Assembly (NCBI GenBank): GCA_035939575.1
Contig: DASZFS010000158.1
Location: 62,001 to 126,000, forward strand
Direction: 5' to 3'
DNA length: 64,000 nt
From: DATKHR01 sp035939575
GTDB lineage: Bacteria > Acidobacteriota > Vicinamibacteria > Vicinamibacterales > CAVVIG01
Shown here piece after piece: positions 17,188-30,236 of this stretch. A model generated the notes under the pieces. That model saw nothing but the letters and a program-made list of their open reading frames with translations. It ran no database searches and had not been told where the DNA came from. The position numbers and the translations under genes were made by a program. Positions within the stretch are counted from its first letter, which is position 1, and every line of letters starts with the position of its first letter.

Positions 17188-18595
17188 GCCGGTCTGGGTC
17201 CGGAGCCTCTACTGGCGGATGGTCCTGGCGTTCTGCCTGTGCATCGGCGGCGTCCTCACCGTGCAACTGGGGGCGGTCGTGTTGTGGCTCCGGAGCGCGC
17301 CCGATCCGACGCGACTACATGCGTTCACCGACGCGGTGGCAGCGGATCTGACGCGCGCGCTGATTGAGAGCCCTCATCTCGACGTCCAGACGTATATCGA
17401 GACGCGCTACCCGAAGCCGTTCGCCTCGCTGTACATCGTCATCGCGGAGACTGGGCAAGTCGTGTGTGTGGGCCCGCTGCGGCCTCCGGAGGCGTCGATC
17501 GCCGGCGCGCAGGACTTCTACCGCCGGCATCCGACGGAGCTGCCTGAAAGCTGGATCACCGGTCCCTACCAGGTGGCGCCGATCGTCGTTGGCGGTCAGC
17601 TCGCCGGCGGCGTCGGTGTCGTCGTCCCGCTCACGTGGAAGCAGCTCGTCGGCTGGAAGATGGCCGGATTGTCCGGCGCGCTGCTCCTGCTCGGCACGGG
17701 GTTGGCCGGACTCGTCGTTTTTGGTCCCGTGCGCCGCCGGCTCGCGGACCTCGCCGCCGCCGCCCGGCGCTTCGGCGCAGGCGACTTCGCGGCACGCGCG
17801 CGCGAGGGGGGCGGCGACGAGCTCGCCGCGCTGGCCGCGTCGTTCAACCGGATGGCGGTCGACCTCGCGACGCGAGACGAACAGCTGACCGCCGCCGACC
17901 GCACACGCCGTCTGCTCCTCGCCGACGTCTCGCACGAGCTGATGACGCCGCTGACCGCGATCCGCGCCTACCGGGAGGTGCTGTCCATGAGCGATGTCGC
18001 GCGCGACGCCGAGGCGGCCCACTGCCTGGATGTGATCGACGACGAGACGCAGCGCCTCGAGAGCGTGATCGGCGACCTCCTCGACCTCGCGCGGCTTGAG
18101 GCCGGCGGCGAATCACTGGACCTGCACGACGTCTCGGTCGAGAATCTGTTCGGGCGCGTGGCCGCGCACCACGAGCCGGCCGCGAGGCGGCAGCAGGTCA
18201 CGATCGCCGCGGTGGTCGGCGAAGGCGCGGAGATTCTGTTCGGCGATCCGCTGCGGCTGGAGCAGGCGCTCCAGAACCTGGTCGCCAACGCGCTGCGCCA
18301 CACGCCGCAGGGCGGCGAGATCGAGCTGCGCGCGGAGTCTCAGGCCGGGTCGGTCCTGCTGTCGGTTCGAGATACCGGCACGGGGATTCCGCCCGAGCAC
18401 GTGCCGTTCATCTTCGATCGGTTCTACAAGGTGGACCCGGCACGAACGTGCGGGCGGCCGGTCGGCAGCGGACTCGGGTTGTCGATCGTCAAGGCGATCG
18501 TCGAGCGTCATGGCGGCCGCGTCTCGGTGTTGAGCGCTCCGGGCGTGGCCACGGTTTTCGCGATTCAGCTGCCGCTCAACGGGATGGCCAGCTAG
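17162..18595 (+). CDS. Membrane sensor histidine kinase (HAMP-HisKA-HATPase)
   Basis: 477 residues. Two transmembrane segments (about 19-44 and 167-188) enclose a periplasmic sensor region of about 120 residues (45-166) with no recognised fold. HAMP covers about 190-240. HisKA has H258 in LLADVSHELMTPL. The HATPase has NLVANALRHTP, DTGTGIP and GSGLGLSIVKAI. It overlaps the response regulator upstream and lies 11 bp before capA-like, so it is inside one transcription unit. The signal is unknown. Confidence 0.93.
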   Translation: MATSSLTRKPVWVRSLYWRMVLAFCLCIGGVLTVQLGAVVLWLRSAPDPTRLHAFTDAVAADLTRALIESPHLDVQTYIETRYPKPFASLYIVIAETGQVVCVGPLRPPEASIAGAQDFYRRHPTELPESWITGPYQVAPIVVGGQLAGGVGVVVPLTWKQLVGWKMAGLSGALLLLGTGLAGLVVFGPVRRRLADLAAAARRFGAGDFAARAREGGGDELAALAASFNRMAVDLATRDEQLTAADRTRRLLLADVSHELMTPLTAIRAYREVLSMSDVARDAEAAHCLDVIDDETQRLESVIGDLLDLARLEAGGESLDLHDVSVENLFGRVAAHHEPAARRQQVTIAAVVGEGAEILFGDPLRLEQALQNLVANALRHTPQGGEIELRAESQAGSVLLSVRDTGTGIPPEHVPFIFDRFYKVDPARTCGRPVGSGLGLSIVKAIVERHGGRVSVLSAPGVATVFAIQLPLNGMAS

Positions 18596-18606
18596 CTGGA
18601 GGTGAC

Positions 18607-20088
18607 ATGAGGTTTCGCGTCTCGCTCGTCTTGGCGCTCATCACCGTGTATGCGGGAGCGCTGCGGCTCACCGGTCAGGCGCCAGCGGGGCCCGGTGCAG
18701 GGCCTGGAATACAAGGCGCGCCATCGTCCGCGCGGAACTGGACGCAGGACGCGGCGATGAAGATCATGGAGCCGTTCGCGCTCGCCAGCGTGGGCGATGT
18801 GATCATTGTCAGGCCGGCGTCTCAGCTGAACGACGCCGGACTCCAGAGCGCTCTGAAAGTGATCCGCGATGCGGATGTCGGCTTCGGCAACTTCGAGTCG
18901 CTCATTCGCGACGAGAACAGCTTTCAGGGCCCGCTGGGCGGCAGCATGGTGGGCACCAAGGAAGTCGCCGCCGACCTCAAAGCGATGGGGTTCAAACTGA
19001 TGAACCGCGCGGGGAATCATCTGATGGACTCGGGGCAGGAAGGCCTGTTCGAGACCGTCCGGCTGATGGATCAGGCCGGGCTGGTCTATGCGGGGGTCGG
19101 ACGAAGCCTGGACGAGGCGCGAGCCCCGCGATTCGTCGAGACGCCCAAGGGACGGATCGGCCTGGTCGGCATGTACAGCGAGACCGGCGGCAATCAGTCG
19201 CGCCTCGCGGCGACCTATCGCGTCGGCGTGACCGGCGGCAGGCCCGGCCTGAACGCGTTGAATCTCACGCGCGCCATTTCTGTCAGCCCCGATCACCTGG
19301 CGTTGCTCAAGCGGGTCAAGGACGCGGTGTACGAGCACCGCACCGAGTACTCGAATCCCGTCCGGCCGCCGGCGGCCGAGTCAACGGGCGCCGTGGACTT
19401 CTTCGGGACGACGTACAAGGCCGGCCGCACGCCCGGGGAGCTGACTTACGCGATGAACCCGCGGGATCTGCAGGACACGCTGAAGAGCATCAAGAACGGC
19501 AAGGAATACTCGGACTTCATGATCGCGACCATTCACGCGCACCAGGGCGACTCGGTCCTGCAGTCGTTCCTGTTCGAGGACCACCCGCCCGACTTCCTCG
19601 TCGAGCTGGCGCACGCCTCGATTGACAGCGGCGCGGACGCGTTCGTCGGCCACGGCCCCCACATCCTGCGCGGGATCGAGATCTACAAGGGCAAACCCAT
19701 CTTCTACGATCTCGGCGAGTTCTTCCGGGAGTGGGACTGGAGCTGCGATTGCAACGTGAGCCCGAACGGCGACGTCACCCAGGCGGAGAGCGTGGTGCGC
19801 GGCCTCGAGGCGCGCGGCGTCGTCGAGCCGATCAACTACGAGAGCGCGATCGCGCTCAGCAGGTTCGACAAGGGCCAGTTGCAGGAGGTCAGGGTGTATC
19901 CCATCTGGGCGAGACACGACGGCCCGCTCTCCCGGCGTGGCCTGCCGATGACCGCGCCGCCGGAGATCGCCCAGCGGATCCTGCGGCGCCTGCAGAAGCT
20001 CTCCGAGCCTTTCGGAACCAAGATCGCGATCGAGGGGAACGTCGGCGTCATCCGGCCGGGGGCCGGCGTCTCGAGCTCCGTGCCGTGA
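18607..20088 (+). CDS. CapA-family (poly-gamma-glutamate/metallophosphatase-like) protein
   Basis: 493 residues from ATG 18607, preceded by GGAGGTGAC as ribosome site. A signal peptide is likely (RVSLVLALITVYAGALRL). The CapA metallophosphatase-like core is seen as LASVGDVIIV, FGNFESLI, RAGNHLMDSG, TIHAHQGDS and FVGHGPHILRGIEIY ending YDLGEFF. Family members are tied to capsular poly-gamma-glutamate or to unknown cell-surface functions. No other pgs/cap genes are near. It lies between a two-component pair and a CoA ligase, with GTGA overlap to the latter. Confidence 0.88.
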   Translation: MRFRVSLVLALITVYAGALRLTGQAPAGPGAGPGIQGAPSSARNWTQDAAMKIMEPFALASVGDVIIVRPASQLNDAGLQSALKVIRDADVGFGNFESLIRDENSFQGPLGGSMVGTKEVAADLKAMGFKLMNRAGNHLMDSGQEGLFETVRLMDQAGLVYAGVGRSLDEARAPRFVETPKGRIGLVGMYSETGGNQSRLAATYRVGVTGGRPGLNALNLTRAISVSPDHLALLKRVKDAVYEHRTEYSNPVRPPAAESTGAVDFFGTTYKAGRTPGELTYAMNPRDLQDTLKSIKNGKEYSDFMIATIHAHQGDSVLQSFLFEDHPPDFLVELAHASIDSGADAFVGHGPHILRGIEIYKGKPIFYDLGEFFREWDWSCDCNVSPNGDVTQAESVVRGLEARGVVEPINYESAIALSRFDKGQLQEVRVYPIWARHDGPLSRRGLPMTAPPEIAQRILRRLQKLSEPFGTKIAIEGNVGVIRPGAGVSSSVP

Positions 20089-22012
20089 GCCTCATCACAC
20101 CCATCGTCCAGAAATGGATCGACGACGCGCGCCGCGATCCCGACGCGTTCTGGGCGCGCGCGGCAGACGCGTTGCCGTGGTTCAGAAAATGGGACGCGGT
20201 ATTCAAGCGGGACATCGCGGAGAACGGGCCGGCGTTCCGCTGGTTCGTCGGCGCGGAGACCAACCTGGCGTACAACGCCGTCGACCGGCACGTCCTGGCC
20301 GGTGAGGGCGGCCGCGCGGCGCTGGCGTACATCAACGAGCGCGGGGATCGATCGGTCCTGACCTACGCGCAGCTTCTGCACCAGGTCAAGCGGGTGGCCG
20401 CAGCGCTCGCGGGGCTCGGCGTGCGCAAAGGCGACCGGATCACCATTTACATGCCGCCGTGTCCCGAATCAATTGCGCTGATGCTCGCGACCGTGCGGAT
20501 CGGCGCGATTCATTCGATCGTCTTTGCGGGTTTCGGCGCCAGGGCGCTCGCCGATCGGGTCGACGGGAGCGGATCGCGATTCGTGTTCGCCGCAGACGTG
20601 ACGTACAGAAAGGGCAAGGACGTCCCGCTGATGGCGATCGTCGATGAAGCGCTCGCGAGCGCCGGCTCGATGGTCGAGCGCGTGGTCGTGCTCGAGCGAC
20701 ACCCCGAGTCCGATCGTGGCACCATCGCCCGGCCCGATCGCCGGATCTCGTGGACCGATTTCCTGAGCCTGGCGGACGGCCAACGCGGCGACTTCGTCTC
20801 GATGGAGGCCAACGAGCCCGCGTTCATTCTTGCCACCTCGGGCACGACCGCGAAACCAAAGCTCGCGGTGCACACGCACGGCGGCTACCAGGTGCATGTC
20901 TTCAGCATGGGCCGCTGGTGCTTCGGGCTGAAGCCAACCGACATCTGGTGGGCGACCTCGGACATCGGCTGGATCGTCGGCCACAGCTACATGGTCTACG
21001 GACCCCTCCTGACCGGCTGCACGACCGTCGTATTCGAGGGCGCGCTCGACTATCCGCACGCCGAGGCGAACTGGCGCGTCGCCGTCGAAGAGCTCGGCGT
21101 GACCGGGATCTTCACGTCGCCGACCGCGGTCCGGGCGTTGATGCGCTACGGCGATGCGCCGCTGCGCTCGGTCGATCACGGGCGTCTCGAGCGGGTCGTC
21201 TGCGCCGGCGAGGTGTTGAATGCGCCTGCGTGGGACTGGCTGCAGAACACGATCCTCGACGGGCGGACGCCGGTGATCGATCACATGTGGCAGACCGAGA
21301 CGAGCGGGCCGGTATTCGGCAATCCGTACGGCATCGGCCTGCTGCCGATCAAGCCCGGATCGGCGACGATCCCGCTGCCCGGGATCGAGGCGGCGGTCGT
21401 GCGGCCGGACGGGGCGCCGTGCGCAGCGGGCGAGAAGGGCATCATGGTCGTGAAGCGCCCGTTTCCAGGCCTGACGGCGGCGCTCTGGGGCGAGCCGGAC
21501 CGATACGCCCGCGACTACTGGCAGAAGATCCCTGGCGTCTACTATACGGGTGACTCCGCACACGTTGACGACGATGGTTACGTCTGGTTTGGCGGGCGGG
21601 CGGACGAGATCATCAAGATCGCCGGCCACCGCATCGGCACGATCGAGGTGGAGAGCGCGTGCCTCACGCATCCGGCCGTCGCCGAATGCGGCGTGGTCGG
21701 GCGTCCCGACGAGACGCGCGGCGAGGTCATCTCCGCTTTCGTGATGCTGAAACACGGCCACGCGGGATCGCCCGAGCTCCGCCGGGAGCTGATCGACACG
21801 CTGCGGCACGAGCTCGGGCCGATCGCGGTTGTTGGCGAGCTCAACTTCGTCGGGATGCTGCCGAAGACGCGGAGCGGCAAGATCATGCGCCGGGTGCTCA
21901 AGGCCGTCATCCTGGATCGCGATCCGGGCGACATCACGACGATCGAAGAAGAGGGGTCGGTGGAAGAGGCGCGTCAGGCCTGGCGGCACATCAAGGCGGA
22001 GATCGGACGCTG

Positions 22013-22013
<1 letters not shown>
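20085..22013 (+). CDS. Acetyl/propionyl-type acyl-CoA synthetase (AMP-forming)
   Basis: 642 residues from GTG 20085, overlapping the CapA stop (GTGA). The ANL-superfamily motifs are complete: TSGTTAKPKLAVHTHGG (P-loop), WWATSDIGWIVGHSY, MWQTETSGP (A5), the YYTGDSA block (A7), WFGGRADEIIKIAGHRIG (A8) and the catalytic Lys in LPKTRSGKIMRR (A10). It makes acyl-CoA from a short acid, ATP and CoA. The length and the N-terminal ACS cap (about 30-90) fit acetyl- or propionyl-CoA synthetases. Its direct coupling to an acryloyl-CoA-reductase-like gene leaves acrylate, 3-hydroxypropionate or propionate as possible substrates. Confidence 0.9.
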
Positions 22014-23008
<995 letters not shown>

Positions 23009-23107
23009 ATGTGGGAATGACGACCTGGTCCGTGCACAATAGATGGGCTCTCGCATTCCTGAAAACCGAAAATCGCAAATCTCGGTGATTTGTCCGGGAG
23101 GGTGTCG

Positions 23108-24151
23108 ATGGTCGCCACTGAATTTCGACGTGGGCTCGTCATTGCATTCGCTGCCACTCTCGCGGTGGCGTCGGCGCGCACGGTGCTCGGGCAGGGAATC
23201 ACCCAACCCAAGCAGGGCCAGGGCGGCAGCGCGGTCAAGGGCGCGGCCGGCACCGAGGGCAGCGTGGGCGACAAGGGTCTTCAGCATTGCGAGAAGCCGA
23301 TGGGGGCGATGGCGGTCGTCGAGCCCCAGAGTCAGATGCTCACCGCGCTTCGCCGCTACAACCTGTCTTCACCTGTTGGCCTCATCCGGCTGATGATTCA
23401 GCAGTCCAACTGCTTCATCGTCGTCGAGCGCGGGGTCGGGATGCAGAACATGATGCAGGAGCGGCAGCTTGCGGCGGGCGGCGAGGCCCGGCAGGGCTCC
23501 AATATGGGCGGCGGACAGATGGTCGCGGCGGATTTCGTCATGACGCCGTCCATCGTGTTCTCCGAGAACAACGCCGGTGGCGTCGGCGCCGGAGCAGCAA
23601 CGTTGTTCGGGAGCAAAGTCGGCGCCATCGCGGGCGGACTGAAGTTCAAGGAAGCACAAACGAGCATGCTGGTCGCCGACTCGCGGAGCGGCGTGCAGGT
23701 GGCAGCGGCCGAGGGCAGCACCAGGAAAGCCGACCTCAGGTTGGGCGGCGGGCTGTTCGGCGGCGGCGGCGGCGCGGCGGCCGGCGGGTACGGCAACACG
23801 AACGAGGGCAAGATCATCGCGGCCGCCTTCATGGACAATTACAACAACGTCGTCGGGGTCGTTCGAAACGATGCGAGCCTCCAGCGAAATGTCGGGACGC
23901 TCAAGCAGGAAGCCGCGGCGGGCGGCACGGCGAAATCCGCTGGCGCCATGTTCAACGAAGGCGACGTCCTCGTACCGAAGATCGCGAACGTCAAGCTTTT
24001 CGCGCAGCCCTCTGAGACCAGCAAAGTCGTCGCCACCCTTGCCCGCGGCGAAGAGCTCGTTGTGATCGGCGCCGAGAAAGACGGCTACATCAACGTGCAG
24101 GGCGCATCGGCAAGCGGCTGGATCAGGAGCGTCCTCGTTCAGAAGCGGTAA
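23108..24151 (+). CDS. CsgG-like secreted protein with C-terminal SH3 domain
   Basis: 347 residues from ATG 23108, preceded by CGGGAGGG. A signal peptide ends near VLGQG. The central part (about 55-260) is like the CsgG/HfaB curli-assembly family: LIRLMIQQSNCFIVVERG, MQERQL and ADFVMTPSIVFS. The pore-forming details cannot be checked here. A glycine-rich stretch GGGLFGGGGGAAAGG follows. The C-terminus (about 285-347) looks like a bacterial SH3 fold (VKLFAQPSETSKVVATL, SGWIRSVLV). No csgA/B or other curli gene is near. It is the last gene before the SUF operon. Confidence 0.7.
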   Translation: MVATEFRRGLVIAFAATLAVASARTVLGQGITQPKQGQGGSAVKGAAGTEGSVGDKGLQHCEKPMGAMAVVEPQSQMLTALRRYNLSSPVGLIRLMIQQSNCFIVVERGVGMQNMMQERQLAAGGEARQGSNMGGGQMVAADFVMTPSIVFSENNAGGVGAGAATLFGSKVGAIAGGLKFKEAQTSMLVADSRSGVQVAAAEGSTRKADLRLGGGLFGGGGGAAAGGYGNTNEGKIIAAAFMDNYNNVVGVVRNDASLQRNVGTLKQEAAAGGTAKSAGAMFNEGDVLVPKIANVKLFAQPSETSKVVATLARGEELVVIGAEKDGYINVQGASASGWIRSVLVQKR

Positions 24152-24187
24152 CGATAAGTACGAGTTCATAACTCCTGACTGCTGTGC

Positions 24188-24216
24188 TTGCGGTCGGGGC
24201 CTGCCGGCGCTAATAT
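24188..24216 (+). promoter_or_regulatory. Sigma70-type promoter of the SUF operon
   Basis: TTGCGG (24188-24193) and TAATAT (24211-24216) are separated by exactly 17 bases, upstream of the sufA-like ATG at 24254. Predicted transcription start is about 24223, giving a leader of about 30 nt. The -10 overlaps the IscR-like palindrome. Confidence 0.6.
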
Positions 24217-24237
24217 CGGACTAAAGTAGTCGGATAT
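24213..24237 (+). promoter_or_regulatory. 25-bp palindrome resembling a type-1 IscR operator
   Basis: Arms ATATCGGACTA (24213-24223) and TAGTCGGATAT (24227-24237) flank AAG; the arms pair at 10 of 11 positions. Placed against the E. coli type-1 IscR pattern (ATA, S, YY, GACT, R, WWW, Y, AGTC, RR, S, TAT), 21 of 25 positions fit. It covers the -10 and the likely start point, so binding would repress. An Rrf2-family regulator is expected elsewhere in the genome. Confidence 0.65.
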
Positions 24238-24253
24238 AGCCATTGGGGGTTCG

Positions 24254-24586
24254 ATGATCGTGATCAGCCCGGCGGCAGCGGAACACATCCGCCGAATGGT
24301 GGCGAAGCGTTCGGCGGGCGAAACCGGGCTCCGGGTCGGCGTCAAAGCGGGCGGCTGTTCGGGATTCGAATATGTCTTCGGGTGGGAGCGGGCGCCCAGA
24401 GACACCGACGCGGTGTTCGAGGCCGGCGGCGCACGGGTGTACGTCGACGAGCGAAGCCTCCGCCTGCTCGATGGCACCACGCTCGACTACGACACAAGCC
24501 TCTTGAGCAGAGGATTCGTGCTCGACAACCCGCATGCCACCAGCACGTGCGGCTGCGGCGCGTCGTTCGGCGTCGACGGAGGTTGA
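24254..24586 (+). CDS. sufA: A-type iron-sulfur carrier (SufA/IscA/HesB family)
   Basis: 110 residues. The three family cysteines are in place: Cys in KAGGCSGFEY and two in STCGCGASF near the C-terminus, which bind an Fe-S cluster for transfer to apo-proteins. Length is normal. It is the first gene after the IscR-like box and lies 12 bp before sufB, so it opens the SUF operon. Whether it is SufA or the ErpA-like branch cannot be decided from the sequence alone. Confidence 0.9.
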   Translation: MIVISPAAAEHIRRMVAKRSAGETGLRVGVKAGGCSGFEYVFGWERAPRDTDAVFEAGGARVYVDERSLRLLDGTTLDYDTSLLSRGFVLDNPHATSTCGCGASFGVDGG

Positions 24587-24598
24587 GGCCTTCCATCC

Positions 24599-26036
<1,438 letters not shown>

Positions 26037-26044
<8 letters not shown>

Positions 26045-26792
26045 GGCGCTGCTGACCGTTGCCGGCCTGCGCGTGCGGGCCGGCAAGCGCGAGATCCTCC
26101 GTGGCATCGACCTGTCGATCGGTCCGGGTCAGGTGCACGCGATCATGGGTCCAAACGGCTCCGGAAAGAGCACGTTGGCCCGCGTGCTGGCGGGGCACCC
26201 GGAGTACGAGGTGACGGCGGGCACAGTCCAGTACAAGGACCACGACCTGCTGGCCATGGATCCCGAGACGCGGGCGCGCGAAGGCATCTTCATGGCGTTC
26301 CAGTATCCAGTCGAGATTCCAGGCGTGAACAACGCGTACTTCCTGAAGGCCGCGCTCAACGCCGTCCGGCGGCATCGCGGCGCCGAGGAGCTCGACGCGA
26401 TGGAGTTCATGACGCTGGTGCGCGCCCGCATGAAAGCGCTCGAGATCGACGAGGCGCTTCTGAATCGCGGGGTCAACGACGGCTTCTCGGGCGGTGAGAA
26501 GAAGCGAAACGAGATCTTCCAGATGGCGGTGCTCGAGCCCACGCTCGCGATCCTGGACGAGACCGACTCGGGGCTCGACATCGACGCGCTGAAAATCGTC
26601 GCGCACGGCGTCAACGCGATGCGCAGCCCGGATCGCGCGACGCTCGTGGTGACGCACTATCAGCGCCTCCTGAACTACGTGGTGCCGGACGTCGTGCATG
26701 TGCTGACCGAGGGACGCATCGTCCGGTCGGGTGGGAAGGAGCTGGCGCTCGAGCTCGAGGAGAAGGGGTACGCAGGGGCGCGTGATGGCTGA
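26037..26792 (+). CDS. sufC: Fe-S assembly ATPase SufC
   Basis: 251 residues from TTG 26037, with GGAGGGAAG 6 bases upstream as ribosome site; this rare start is supported by the overlap with sufB and the immediate LLTVAGLRVRAG strand. Walker A is MGPNGSGKSTLARV, the signature FSGGEKKRNEIFQM, Walker B TLAILDETDSGLDID, and the H-loop VVTHYQRLL. It powers cluster assembly in SufBC2D. It overlaps sufD by 8 bp. Confidence 0.96.
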
Positions 26793-28100
26793 TGCACTCG
26801 GGCACTACCTTGCCGAAGCCGAACGCGCGACCGCCAGCCGCCGCGACCGCGACCCTCGCTGGATGACCGGCGCGCGACAGGACGCGCTGGCGCGTTTCCG
26901 CGGTCTCGGGTTTCCAACGACCCGCGACGAAGAGTGGCGGTTCACGAGCGTCTCGTCGATCGCCGAGACGCCTTTCACGCTGGCGGAGAGCGGCGCGTCG
27001 CTTGTCGAGTCAACTGATCTCGACCGGCTCCGCCTGCCGGCCGGCGCAGCGGCGACGCTCGTCTTCGTGAACGGCCGCCCTGTCGAGTCGGAGTCGGATC
27101 TGGGCCGGCTCCCCGCGCGCGTGCGCGTCGATAGCTTCGCTGGCGCAGTCGCCGAGGGCAGGGTTGACGTCGAGGCGCACCTGGCGCGAGTGGCGGCCAT
27201 GGGTCCGCGTGCGTTCACCGAGTTGAACACCGCCTTTCTCGCCGACGGCGCCGTTGTCTGCGTACCCGACTCGTGTGTCGTCGACGGCCCAATCCACCTG
27301 CTCTTCGTGTCGACTGGCGGCGAGCGTCCGACGATGGCGCATCCGCGTGTGGTGGTGGTGATGGGCGCGAACAGTCAGGCATGCGTTGTCGAGAGCTACA
27401 TCGGCGTGAACGCGGGCATCTCGCTTACCAACGCGGTGACCGAGGTCGTCGCGGGCGAGAACGCGAGGCTCGATCACTACAAGCTGCAGCGGGAGGGCCG
27501 CGACACCGCGCATGTGGGCGGAATGTACCTGCGGGCGGCGCGCAGCGCCTCCATTGCGTGCCATTCCATCGCGCTCGGTGGATCGCTCGTCCGCAACGAC
27601 GTCCTGGCCGTGCTGGACGGCGAAGGCGCTGAATGCACGCTGAACGGGCTCTACCTGGGCGATCGACGGATGCTCGTCGACAACCACACGACGATCGATC
27701 ACGCGAAGCCTCACTGCCACAGCCGCGAGGTGTACAACGGCATCCTTGCCGATCGAGCCCGCGCGGTGTTCAACGGCAAGATTGTCGTACGGCCGGACGC
27801 CCAGAAGACCGACGCCAAGCAGACGAACAAGGCGCTGCTCCTCTCGGATGAGGCGCAGATCAACACCAAGCCGCAGCTGGAGATTTTCGCCAACGACGTC
27901 AAATGCACGCACGGCGCCGCGATCGGCCAGATGGACGACGAGGCGGTCTTCTACCTTCGCGCACGGGGCCTCGGCGAGCGCGAGGCGAGGCGGCTGCTGA
28001 TCCGGGCGTTCGCGGGCGACGTTCTGAACCGGTTGCCGCTGACGACGCTCGCCGGACATCTCGACACGGAGCTCATGAACCGGTTGCCAGGGAGTTACGC

Positions 28101-28104
<4 letters not shown>
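26785..28104 (+). CDS. sufD: Fe-S assembly protein SufD
   Basis: 439 residues from ATG 26785 (GTG 26782 possible). SufD partners SufB and shares its beta-helix core, here with ARLDHYKLQREG, NGLYLGDRRMLVDNHTTIDH, SREVYNGILADRARAVFNGKI-type blocks and ANDVKCTHGAAIGQMDDEAV containing the conserved C-x-H-G-A. The N-terminal DPRWMTGARQDALARFRGLG is the usual SufD head. It overlaps sufC and sufS. Confidence 0.96.
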
Positions 28105-29338
<1,234 letters not shown>

Positions 29339-29342
<4 letters not shown>

Positions 29343-29788
29343 ACTCGAGCCTTCAGGATCTGTATCAAGAAGTGATCCTCGATCACAACCGCCGGCCGAG
29401 GAACTTTCATGTGATCCACGACGGGCGGCACGCGGAAGGCTACAACCCGCTGTGCGGCGATCGCCTGACGGTCTACCTCCGTGTCGAGAACGGGCGTATT
29501 CAGGATGCCAGCTTCCAGGGCTCTGGCTGTGCGATCTCCAAGGCATCCGCCTCGCTCATGACCGACAGCGTGAAAGGGAGGACCGTCGAGGAGGCGGAGG
29601 CGCTCTTCGATCGTTTCCATCGGATGATCACGCGCGCGGCAGACGACCCGGTGGAAGACGATCTTGGCAAGCTCTCGGTCCTCGCGGGAGTCCGCGCGTT
29701 CCCGATGCGCGTCAAGTGCGCCACGCTCGCCTGGCACGCCATGCGGGCCGCGGCCGATGCGCGCGGCGAGGTGGTGTCGACCGAATGA
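29339..29788 (+). CDS. sufU: SufU sulfur-transfer/Fe-S scaffold-like protein
   Basis: 149 residues. The zinc/sulfur-relay residues are present: NPLCGDRL (Cys and Asp), FQGSGCAISKASASLM (Cys) and MRVKCATLAW (Cys). The insertion GKLSVLAGVRAFP typical of SufU rather than IscU is also there. It accepts persulfide from SufS. ATGA overlap with sufS and with sufT downstream shows one operon. Confidence 0.95.
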
Positions 29789-30195
29789 AGCCGCTCCCAG
29801 TCGTAAACGGTGTGCCGGATCCGGCCCTGTCCGTCCCTTCTGAGCCTGCCCGGCCGCACACCGAAGGGATGATCCCCGATCAAGAGCGGACGGCAGCACT
29901 CCGCCCGCAGATCGTCGCCGCCTTGTCGGCGGTGTTCGATCCCGAGATTCCGGTCAATATCTACGAGCTCGGTCTCGTCTACGACATCATCGTCGATCGA
30001 TCGGGCGTGGTTGGCGTTCGGATGACGCTCACCGCCCCGGCCTGTCCCGCCGCCCAGGTTCTGCCGCGCGAGGTCGAGCGCCGGCTCGCCGGGATTCCCG
30101 GCGTCTCCGAAGTCAAGGTCGACATCGTCTGGGATCCGCCGTGGACGCGCGATCGCATGTCGGATGCCGCCAGGCTTCAGCTCGGCATGTTCTAA
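29785..30195 (+). CDS. sufT: SufT, DUF59/MIP18-family Fe-S maturation protein
   Basis: 136 residues. The DUF59 core starts at about residue 40: ALSAVFDPEIPVNIYELGLVYDI, then MTLTAPACPAAQVLPREV with the conserved Cys, and VDIVWDPPWTRDRMSDAARLQLGM. The first 35 residues are a poorly conserved extension (the GMIPDQERT region), so a later start at about 29869 is possible. It ends the SUF operon and probably helps deliver clusters. Confidence 0.93.
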   Translation: MKPLPVVNGVPDPALSVPSEPARPHTEGMIPDQERTAALRPQIVAALSAVFDPEIPVNIYELGLVYDIIVDRSGVVGVRMTLTAPACPAAQVLPREVERRLAGIPGVSEVKVDIVWDPPWTRDRMSDAARLQLGMF

Positions 30196-30236
30196 TCCGC
30201 AAGGCAGCGTCTGACGCGAGCCTCGCGGATGCGCTC

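Noticed and set aside
20469..21989. 506-codon minus-strand frame opposite the acyl-CoA synthetase
   Set aside because: All ANL motifs are on the plus strand; the antisense has shadow composition.
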